From Sphingomonas nostoxanthinifaciens (GTDB lineage Bacteria > Pseudomonadota > Alphaproteobacteria > Sphingomonadales > Sphingomonadaceae): a DNA stretch of 64,000 bases. Shown in pieces: positions 25,696 through 32,999 of this stretch. Numbering within the stretch: position 1 is the stretch's first letter; every line of letters starts with the position of its first letter. The notes under the pieces are model-generated. The model did no database searches. It was not told where the DNA came from and saw only the letters and a list, made by a program, of their open reading frames with translations. The translations under genes were made by a program, and so were the position numbers. Location of the stretch: assembly GCF_019930585.1 (NCBI RefSeq), contig NZ_CP082839.1:3918001-3982000 (forward strand), read 5' to 3'.

Positions 25696-27221
25696 TGAAG
25701 ACGATCGTCTTTCTTTTCCACCCGGAGGATCAGGAACATGCCGCCCGTATCGGCGCGCAATTGCTGAGCCAGCTCGACCGGAACGTCTACAATCTCTGGA
25801 CGACGGACAATATTTCGGCGTCCGGCAGCCTGCTCCAGCAGCTCGAGGGGGCGATCAACACCGCGTGGGCGGTATTGGTCACGATCGGCAGCAAGGGCAC
25901 GGATCAGTCGTTCGAGAACATCTGCGCGCCGGCGCTTTCACGGCGCCAGTGGCAGGAGGGCAAGACGGCGTTCGGCCGGATTCGCATCGACCTTCCGAAC
26001 CCAACGCCGATGCCGAACTCCCTGCTCGACTGGCCATCGATCAATGCCGGCCCCACGCCCGATTACATGCAGATCGCGGGTTCGGTCATGCGCATGCTCA
26101 AGCTCGACGCCGTCTGGTCGAGCAAGCTGGCGGTCGAAAAGGCGGTCGAGACGCTGGCCGCCGAGATGCGCCGGCCATTTGCCGACATCGCCGCCCAGAT
26201 CGCGGTCGGCCGCCCGGTCACCTTATTGGTCGGCCCCTATGCGCCGGTCGAGGACGGCGACGACGGCAGCTGCCCCAGCAACGTCCGGGCGCGATTGCGC
26301 GGGCTGATCAGCGACGATCTGCTGAAGGCGCAGCTCGGCGCCGAGCCTTCCAACGTCTCTCCGGTGATCTGGCAGGATCATCTCGCGACATTGTGCCTGC
26401 TGTCGGGCGACCAGGGCATCGTCGAAACCATCAACCGCGCGATGGAGGAGGTGATCCGCACCGCCCCCGGCGACGAGACGGGGCCGCCCACGACCTTCCA
26501 TGCGGCGCTGGCGGAGCTGGCCGAGGCGCTGCGCGATTTCCGCCACGGCGCGCCGGCCGATACCGCGCTGCCGGCGCTGACGCTCATCAGCTTCTGTCCC
26601 GGCCTGCGCGCGGAGCGGGCGCTGATCGCGCGCAACCTGTCGTTCGAGCGCGCCGCGCTCCAGCTCGGCGCGGACGGACGAGCACGGCTGAAGCGCGAGC
26701 TCTACGTCCCCGATCAGGGCAACGCCGCCGCCGCGCGCAGCAGTTCGGACTCCTATTTCCTGCCGGAGAGCCGCCCGCTGGAAGCCGGCGAACGGTGCGA
26801 GGCGATCCGCCTCATCAAGCTGGCGGGGTCGCGCGACCTCGACGACAGCGTTCCAAGCCACCTTGCTCAAACCTATCTGACGCTCTGCGCCTTCGTCGCC
26901 AATTTCGAGCCGCTGGTGAGCGCGGTGGCGTCCGGGCCCTATATCGCGCTCGGCGGGGGGCTGGCGACGCCGCCGCTCCAGAGCGCCCACGCAATCCTGC
27001 TGCGCCCGCAGCTCGATCGCGGATCGCGCCGCCCGCGCCTCGCGCTGGTGCCGACCGTGACGCAGAGCCCCGATTTGCTGCGCCGCGCCGAAGCGCACCA
27101 TGTCGAGCAGCTGGCGCGCGTGCCGGGCAGCGGCTTCAACCGCATCGACCTGGTCCGCGAAAGCCCGCTGTCCTTCATCAGGGCGCTGTCGGTCGCATTG
27201 CGGGACGCGGAGGCGGCGTGA
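25695..27221 (+). CDS. TIR-like plus degenerate SIR2-like fusion protein
   Basis: The 508-residue protein has two parts. Residues 1-140 look TIR-like (MKTIVFLFHPEDQEHAARI, VYNLWTTDNISASGSLLQQLEGAI, AVLVTIGSKGTDQSFENI). Residues 170-480 follow the order of a SIR2-like domain: VTLLVGPYA for the glycine turn, ALTLISFCPGLRAERAL where SIR2 has TTNxDxxLE, and IRLIKLAGSRDLDD where SIR2 has KLHGS. The Asn and His used for NAD+ cleavage are absent, so a ligand-sensing or scaffold role is more likely than catalysis. This is my alignment by eye. It starts inside the stop of the previous gene and overlaps the STAND gene by four bases. Confidence 0.6.
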   Translation: MKTIVFLFHPEDQEHAARIGAQLLSQLDRNVYNLWTTDNISASGSLLQQLEGAINTAWAVLVTIGSKGTDQSFENICAPALSRRQWQEGKTAFGRIRIDLPNPTPMPNSLLDWPSINAGPTPDYMQIAGSVMRMLKLDAVWSSKLAVEKAVETLAAEMRRPFADIAAQIAVGRPVTLLVGPYAPVEDGDDGSCPSNVRARLRGLISDDLLKAQLGAEPSNVSPVIWQDHLATLCLLSGDQGIVETINRAMEEVIRTAPGDETGPPTTFHAALAELAEALRDFRHGAPADTALPALTLISFCPGLRAERALIARNLSFERAALQLGADGRARLKRELYVPDQGNAAAARSSSDSYFLPESRPLEAGERCEAIRLIKLAGSRDLDDSVPSHLAQTYLTLCAFVANFEPLVSAVASGPYIALGGGLATPPLQSAHAILLRPQLDRGSRRPRLALVPTVTQSPDLLRRAEAHHVEQLARVPGSGFNRIDLVRESPLSFIRALSVALRDAEAA

Positions 27222-29290
27222 GCCAGTCTTCCATCGCGGAGCGGGCGTCATCCGACGTGCACGGACGTGCGGTGCATGAGAGTATCGGGATCAGCGAGCG
27301 CAGCCCGTACATGGCGGCGCACAGCTTCGGCGGCGCCGACGTCGACCTGTTCTTCGGCCGCGACGCGCAGGGCGTCGCGCTCGCCCGCTTCATGCAGGAT
27401 CAGCGCCTCTCGATCCTCACCGCGCCGTCCGGCATCGGCAAGACCTCGCTGATCCAGGCGCGCGTCGTGCCGCTGCTGGAGCGGCAGGGGTGGCTGACCG
27501 TGCTGGCGCGGCCCGGCGACGATCCGCTGCAATTGATGCAGCAAGCGATGGTCGAGCATCTGCTGCCCAAGCCCGAGATCGAGACGGCGGCGATCCAGCG
27601 ACTGGCGGCCGAGGTGCCCGGCGGTGACGAGACGAGCCTCGCCGACGTCGTCGCATGGTATGACGCGCTCGAATTCCACGATCGCGTCCGCTTCCGCTTC
27701 TTCGCGCCGCCGGCCGCGTCCGCGCTGCCCATCTTCTGCCGCGTGCTGCGTGGCACGATGACGCTGGAGGAAGCGCTCGAACATTATGAGGCATTGTCGA
27801 AGCGCGGCCCGTTTCTGGGGCTGTCGCCGCACATGCCGCTCGGCGCGCTGCGCGACCGGCTGGAAGCCGCGTCGATGGCGGCCGCCTGGGCCGACTGGTG
27901 CGGATTGCTGACCAGCGCCGGATCGCTGATCGAGGTGGTGCAGCGGCTGGAGCAATCGTGGTTTCCGCTCCGCCCCGGCCTCGCCGGCCTGCTGCTGATC
28001 GTCGATCAGTTCGAGGAGGTGTTCACCCGCCTGCCGCCGAGCTGGCTCGATCATTTTCTCGCCGAAGTGAGCGAGTTGCTCGATGCCGACGCGTCATCCG
28101 ACCAGCGGCCAGGCTACAAGCCGGTGCAGATCATGGTGTCGCTCCGCAAGGAATTCTTCGCCGATATCCTGCCGCGCCTGGAGCCGTTCGGCACCGCCGA
28201 GCAGATGACCTTCTTCCTCGGCGCGCTCACCCAGCAGCAGGCGCGGGAGGCGCTCGCCTCGCCGCTGGAAAAGCTCGGCATCCGGTTCGATCCCGCGCTC
28301 GAAGACGGTCGCGACACGCTCGATCGGATGCTCGACCAGATGCGCGAGGACGATGACGAGAGCGGCGAAAGCGCGGCCGCCTCGCGCCATTTCCCGGCGA
28401 TGGTCGTCAGTCTGCTCGGCGCCCACGTCTGGAGCCGCCTGCGCGACATGCCGGTGTTCCAGTCGCTGCTCGATGGCGAACGCAGCTTCGTCTGGGACGA
28501 TTTCACCACGCTCGTTCCCAAGCTCGAGAACGTGTTCGAGGAGTTTCTCGCCAGCGTGCTCGAGCGGCTGCCGGACGACGATGCGCGGTTCGATGCGGTG
28601 GAGCTGCTCGATCGGCTGACGACCAGCGGCGGCTATCGCAACATCATCCTCGAAGAGGATCTGATCGACCAGCTCCCGCTCCGCCAGGAGGAGGCCAAGG
28701 CGCTGCTTGCGCGGCTGGATCAGAATCTGCGCCTGATCCGCCGCGAATCGCGCCGCGGCGGCCGCTATGTCGAGATCGTCCATGAGCGCCTGATCGCGCC
28801 GGTGCGCCGCCAGCGCGCGCAGCTCCAGCGCCAGAATCCGGTCCGCGCGATCCTGCCGCACGCGGTCGACCAGCTGTACCTAGTGCGCGAGGACGACGTC
28901 GATCCGCTCCAGGCCAACCCGCTCAGCCAGGATTATCGCGAGGCCCTGCTGCGCTATCTGGGGCGGCTGCAGCTCGATGCGCTCGCGCTCAAGGTGCTGC
29001 TCGCCAACACGCTCCTGGCGGGGCAGCCGCGCGGCGTGCCGAGCGAACGCTGGCACGCGTCGGTGCGCGCATTGGCGAAGGAACTGGCGCACGCGCGCGC
29101 AGACGACATGGAGCGGCCGATCCTGCGCGAAGGCGAGGCGCTGGATCGCGCGCTCGACATTGCCGGGACGGTCGAGGACTTCGACTGGCGCTGGCTGGCG
29201 ACGCGCAGCGCGCTTGCCGACGTCAGCGATCAGGCCGGTCGACGGGTGCGCCGCGCCATCGCGATCGAGCTGGGGGGTGCGCGCCGATGA
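27218..29290 (+). CDS. nSTAND-type NTPase (conflict-system ATPase)
   Basis: The 690-residue protein begins at GTG 27218 (GGAGG upstream; GTGA overlap with the previous stop). FFGRD at about residue 46 and the P-loop APSGIGKTSL (69-78) precede the Walker B LLLIVDQFEEVF (258-269), whose DQFEE form is the nSTAND1 mark. LRKEFF resembles the sensor arginine region, and VEIVHERLIAPV near residues 495-506 is the winged-helix HE-L motif. STAND NTPases oligomerise on ligand sensing, as in Avs systems and plant NLRs. There is no C-terminal WD40 or TPR array; only about 170 residues follow, so target sensing may reside in partner genes. Confidence 0.8.
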   Translation: MSQSSIAERASSDVHGRAVHESIGISERSPYMAAHSFGGADVDLFFGRDAQGVALARFMQDQRLSILTAPSGIGKTSLIQARVVPLLERQGWLTVLARPGDDPLQLMQQAMVEHLLPKPEIETAAIQRLAAEVPGGDETSLADVVAWYDALEFHDRVRFRFFAPPAASALPIFCRVLRGTMTLEEALEHYEALSKRGPFLGLSPHMPLGALRDRLEAASMAAAWADWCGLLTSAGSLIEVVQRLEQSWFPLRPGLAGLLLIVDQFEEVFTRLPPSWLDHFLAEVSELLDADASSDQRPGYKPVQIMVSLRKEFFADILPRLEPFGTAEQMTFFLGALTQQQAREALASPLEKLGIRFDPALEDGRDTLDRMLDQMREDDDESGESAAASRHFPAMVVSLLGAHVWSRLRDMPVFQSLLDGERSFVWDDFTTLVPKLENVFEEFLASVLERLPDDDARFDAVELLDRLTTSGGYRNIILEEDLIDQLPLRQEEAKALLARLDQNLRLIRRESRRGGRYVEIVHERLIAPVRRQRAQLQRQNPVRAILPHAVDQLYLVREDDVDPLQANPLSQDYREALLRYLGRLQLDALALKVLLANTLLAGQPRGVPSERWHASVRALAKELAHARADDMERPILREGEALDRALDIAGTVEDFDWRWLATRSALADVSDQAGRRVRRAIAIELGGARR

Positions 29291-30891
29291 CCGATCTCGC
29301 AGCGGAGCCGGACGGCTATGGCCGGGTGTTCGGGCTGATCGACCGACTGGTTCAGTCTTCGGATCCGCGATTGCGGGGGAATGCCGTGCATGCCCTCGCA
29401 GCGCTGACGACCGCGCGCGACGCGGGCACGGGCGCGGCCGCGCAGGAACGGCTGATCGAACTGCTCGTCTCCGAAGACATGCCATCCGCCGACACGCGCT
29501 GGCGCGAGACGCTCCAGGCGAGCATCCTCGATGCGCTCCGCCAGATCCCCGAGGATCGGCGGCAGGCGGTCGCCGAAGAGACATTGGCGCGGCTGCGGCA
29601 GCGCGACGTGAAGCATCACTCGACCGTGTTCGCGGCGCTGATGGAGGCGCATGCCAGCCATCTGGTCGGCCACGGGGTGAGCGGCAGGCTCAGCTCGTGG
29701 CAATGGCGGGCCTACGGCATCGGCGTGATCGGGCTGATCCTGCGCTGCATATGGCGTTACCTGCTGCTGGCCATCCCGATGGTGGTCGCCGTCGGCATGG
29801 TCCTCGGCAGCGACAAGGCCGGCTTGCTGCTGGCGATGCTGCTCTTCGTGATCACGCCGGTCTTCGCCTTGATCGCCGGACCGGCGTCGCGGCTCGGCAT
29901 TCTGGGTCACCCGCCGCTGCCGCAGGCACGCTACCTGCGCGACACACTGATCGGTGGCGCGACGATCGCGCTGTTCACGCTGGCCGCCACCTGCCTTATC
30001 GCGTGGTTGTGGACGCCCACGCTGAAGGTCGGGCCGTGGAGCGCCGCGCTGGGGCTGATCGGCGGTTTCGCCGCGGGGGCGCTGTCGCGTGCGCTGCGCT
30101 GGCCGCCCTTCCCGCCGGCACGTCCCGGCCGGATCGAGGATCAGCTCGGGCGCGTCGTGGGCGCCGTGGCGATCGCGACGTTGATATGCGCCTTCTTCGC
30201 CCTGCTGGGATTTGCCGCTCCGGCGGCGTGCGTGTGGATCCCGCTCGCACCCGCATGCGGCGCCAGCGCGTGGCTCGATCTATGGCTGGAGGATCGCCCG
30301 CCCGAATATCCCGCCGCTTTCAAGAACGTGCTGCCGCGCGCCGTGCTGCTGCTGCCGATCGGCGCGGCGATCCTGTTGATCGGTTACAATCTGTGGGCAC
30401 CGGCGTCCCCGATCGCGGTCCCGGTCATACCGCGCGCGCCGTCACTGGCGCTCGATCTCGGCACGATCAAGGATAACGACGTTCGCTCGATCCCGCTGGC
30501 CTATGGCAATTCGGTGCAGGTGAGCGGCGGCAACAACGCCACCTTCACGATCAACGCGGCGGCGGCGGACAATAGCGATATCGTCCTCAAGCACGGGCCT
30601 GCCGGGTTGGACAAGCAGCTCGACGACAATAACAGCTCGAAGCCGCAGGAGACGCTCACCCAGCAGATCGGGACCACTTACTGGCTCTGCGTCGATGTCT
30701 ACGGCAAGTCGCAATGCAGTGCGCGATCCGACACGCCCGACGGCCTGACCGAGCTCGAGAAGGTCGGACGGACGATCTTTGTCGGCCGAGGGCTGGGCCT
30801 TGGCGGGTGGCAGCCCGGCGCGCGCGCAAACCCGTTGCCCGGCCCCAACCAGCGACCCGATCTGACGCTGACGATCCGCAGGGCCGGTTGA
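29287..30891 (+). CDS. multi-pass membrane protein with helical-repeat-like N-terminus
   Basis: The 534-residue protein starts in an ATGA overlap. Residues 10-125 are helical and HEAT-like in rhythm (DPRLRGNAVHALAAL, WRETLQASILDALRQIPED). Residues about 143-370 hold six or seven hydrophobic helices. A tail of about 160 residues, rich in Asn, Thr and Gly with two cysteines, follows and looks beta-type. I do not recognise the family. In this operon it could anchor the complex, sense a trigger through its repeats, or be a membrane-damaging effector; none of these is shown. Coupling on both sides (4 bases with STAND, 1 base with the next gene) argues for fixed stoichiometry. Confidence 0.6.
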   Translation: MTDLAAEPDGYGRVFGLIDRLVQSSDPRLRGNAVHALAALTTARDAGTGAAAQERLIELLVSEDMPSADTRWRETLQASILDALRQIPEDRRQAVAEETLARLRQRDVKHHSTVFAALMEAHASHLVGHGVSGRLSSWQWRAYGIGVIGLILRCIWRYLLLAIPMVVAVGMVLGSDKAGLLLAMLLFVITPVFALIAGPASRLGILGHPPLPQARYLRDTLIGGATIALFTLAATCLIAWLWTPTLKVGPWSAALGLIGGFAAGALSRALRWPPFPPARPGRIEDQLGRVVGAVAIATLICAFFALLGFAAPAACVWIPLAPACGASAWLDLWLEDRPPEYPAAFKNVLPRAVLLLPIGAAILLIGYNLWAPASPIAVPVIPRAPSLALDLGTIKDNDVRSIPLAYGNSVQVSGGNNATFTINAAAADNSDIVLKHGPAGLDKQLDDNNSSKPQETLTQQIGTTYWLCVDVYGKSQCSARSDTPDGLTELEKVGRTIFVGRGLGLGGWQPGARANPLPGPNQRPDLTLTIRRAG

Positions 30892-32540
30892 TGCCGCACG
30901 GGGCCGGCGATGCGCGCCGCGCGACGATCTATGTCGATGAAGGTGCCTTCTCCCCCGCAGCTTTCGCGGACGTGCTGGCAGGGATCGCCAGCGCAGCCGC
31001 CAATCGCTTCGTCGTGCGCGTCCGCAGCGCCGAAATTCTGGAGCACCTGCTGCAGCCGCCGTTCGACACGCTTCCGATCGAGCGCCTTGTCCCCGCCAAT
31101 ATCGCGGTGCCCGATATCTGCGCGCGCATCATCCACTTCAGCCTCGCGGACAATGCCGGCGCCCCGATCGATCCCCTGGCAGGCGGGTCGAGCGACGAGA
31201 TCGAGGCGTTCGGGCTGATGCTGAGCGATGCGGTTCTGCAGCCGGCCGAGGCCTCGGGCCGGGCGCTCGCCGAGATTGCGCGCCAGCTGGGCAAGCCGCT
31301 GGTTGAGCTCGCCGCGATCGGTGCCCCCGTCGCGCTGCAGATCGATGCGGCGGCGGTGGCAATGTTGCGCAGGCTGGCGGCGCTCGATCCTGCCGAAGCC
31401 GGTGGCATGCGCGGCTTCGTGCGCCGCTCGGCCGGCCGGGTGGATACCGTCATCACCGAGGCGGCAGCGTTCGTCGGCAAGCTGGCGGCCGAGCGGGGCC
31501 GTCACGCGTCGCCGCCGTCGAGCCACCTCAGGAAACTCGTCGATGCGCTGCGGCCGTGCCGACCCTGGTCGACCGCGGAATATTTCGCGCCCGGCGACTG
31601 GCCGGACAAGTGCCCGTCGCACCCCGTGCTGCACGACGGACCGGTCGCGCTCAGTTTCGCGTGGCTCGATCGGGCCGCGCTGGCGGGGGCGCGCCAATAT
31701 CGCGATCTGGTGTGGATGATCCATCTGCTCGCCTTCTTTGCGGTGTTCGCCGCCGCAGCCGGCTATTTGCGCGGCGAGGAGGATTGGCAGTGGCCGGTCG
31801 CGGAGTTCGTCACGTTGCTGCTCATCGGCGGCCTGTTCGCGGCGATGATCCGATCGCGCCTGCAATATCGCTGGACGGCATGCCGGATCGGCGCCGAGCA
31901 ATTGCGGATCGCGCGCATGTGCCTGCCGCTGCTGGTGGTGCCGCGCATCCTGCTGAGCCCCGACCGCTCCGTTCGGGCGGAACCCCGCCATGACGATGCC
32001 GCGCACCGTCCCGACGAGGCGGCAGTGGCGCTGGCGGAGGTGAAGCGCGTGATCCGCGAGGAAGGGCCGAGCGCGCTGCGACGGGGCATGACGATCGTCG
32101 GCGCGGCCGACTGGCTGCGCTGCATCGTCGCCGACCAGCGCGATTATCACCGCAAGAATCATGACCGGCTGCACGCGGTCGAACGCGCGATCCGCCGGAT
32201 CAACGTGCTGATCTTCGCGGCGGTGCTGTTGGCGGTGGCTGCGCACCTGTTCGGCGTGCATCTGCCCGCTTTGCTGCTGCTGACTGCTGGCGGGCCGGCG
32301 CTGGCGGCGGCGCTGCACGGCGCGGCGGGGCGGCTGGAGATCGCGCGCCGCAACGACCTGAGCCGTGCTTATGCGGTCAAGCTGGACGATGTCGTGCAGA
32401 AGCTCGACGCGATCATCGCGGCGGGCAGCGGGGCGTGGTCGGCGCTGCGCGAGCTGGTGGTCGGCGCCGCCGACGCGATGGGCAGCGAGGCCGATGCGTG
32501 GCACGCGACCATGCTGGTCGAGCCGGTGAGCCTGCCATGA
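30891..32540 (+). CDS. membrane protein with SLATT/DUF4231-like C-terminal region
   Basis: The 549-residue protein has a soluble alpha/beta-looking first half (residues 1-250). A helix pair follows at about 272-292 and 304-323, then a cytosolic stretch, and another pair at about 437-476. The segment DWLRCIVADQRDYHRKNHDRL just before the last pair resembles the entry to SLATT or DUF4231 two-helix domains. Those domains are predicted pore-forming effectors in nucleotide-signalling immune systems. The match is by eye and weak. The N-terminal half is not recognised. It overlaps the previous stop by one base and the PGDYG gene by four bases. Confidence 0.5.
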   Translation: MPHGAGDARRATIYVDEGAFSPAAFADVLAGIASAAANRFVVRVRSAEILEHLLQPPFDTLPIERLVPANIAVPDICARIIHFSLADNAGAPIDPLAGGSSDEIEAFGLMLSDAVLQPAEASGRALAEIARQLGKPLVELAAIGAPVALQIDAAAVAMLRRLAALDPAEAGGMRGFVRRSAGRVDTVITEAAAFVGKLAAERGRHASPPSSHLRKLVDALRPCRPWSTAEYFAPGDWPDKCPSHPVLHDGPVALSFAWLDRAALAGARQYRDLVWMIHLLAFFAVFAAAAGYLRGEEDWQWPVAEFVTLLLIGGLFAAMIRSRLQYRWTACRIGAEQLRIARMCLPLLVVPRILLSPDRSVRAEPRHDDAAHRPDEAAVALAEVKRVIREEGPSALRRGMTIVGAADWLRCIVADQRDYHRKNHDRLHAVERAIRRINVLIFAAVLLAVAAHLFGVHLPALLLLTAGGPALAAALHGAAGRLEIARRNDLSRAYAVKLDDVVQKLDAIIAAGSGAWSALRELVVGAADAMGSEADAWHATMLVEPVSLP

Positions 32541-32995
32541 CCGACACGCCCGACCTGACCGGCGCGCCGCACGCCGTGATCGCCCGCATGCGGCCGATCG
32601 CGCGCGCGGTCTGGTTCGCCGACGTCGGCGGCATTTGCGATACGCTGGAGGGGCCGGTCCGTTACGCACCGGGCGATGCCATCGTCACCGGCGAGCAGGG
32701 CGAGCAATGGCCGGTGCGCCGCGACCGCTTCCTGGCGCGCTATCGGCGGGTGCCACCGACCGAGGCTGGCGGTGACGGCCACTATACCAAGCGCGCCACC
32801 GACGTGCTGGCGCTGAAGCTGGCCACCGCGATCCGGCTCGCTTTGACCGGCGGCAGCGGCGTGTTGGAAGGCCAGCCGGGCGACTGGCTGATCGATTATC
32901 GCGACGGCAGCCATGCGATCGTGCGCGACGACATCTTCGCGCAGAGCTACGATGTCGTCGGGCCAGCCACACCCTTGCCGCCCGCCGCGGATTGA
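32537..32995 (+). CDS. PGDYG-like domain protein with duplicated motif
   Basis: The 152-residue protein carries two copies of a PGDYG-like module. The first is YAPGDAIVTGEQGEQWPVRR with FLARY, and the second is GQPGDWLIDYRDGSHAIVR with IFAQSYDVV, each followed by a Phe/Tyr-ending turn. PGDYG (PF14083, from memory) is a small domain of unknown role found alone or beside regulatory genes. It is last in the operon, starting in a four-base overlap, and stops five bases before the convergent GH2 gene. A ligand-sensing or accessory function is a guess. No terminator hairpin is evident after it. Confidence 0.6.
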   Translation: MTDTPDLTGAPHAVIARMRPIARAVWFADVGGICDTLEGPVRYAPGDAIVTGEQGEQWPVRRDRFLARYRRVPPTEAGGDGHYTKRATDVLALKLATAIRLALTGGSGVLEGQPGDWLIDYRDGSHAIVRDDIFAQSYDVVGPATPLPPAAD

Positions 32996-32999
32996 GCGC

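Noticed and set aside
25865..27217. In-frame extension of the STAND gene upstream of GTG 27218
   Set aside because: That stretch overlaps the TIR/SIR2-like gene and is low-complexity Arg/Pro/Ala. GGAGG and the GTGA overlap fix the start at 27218.
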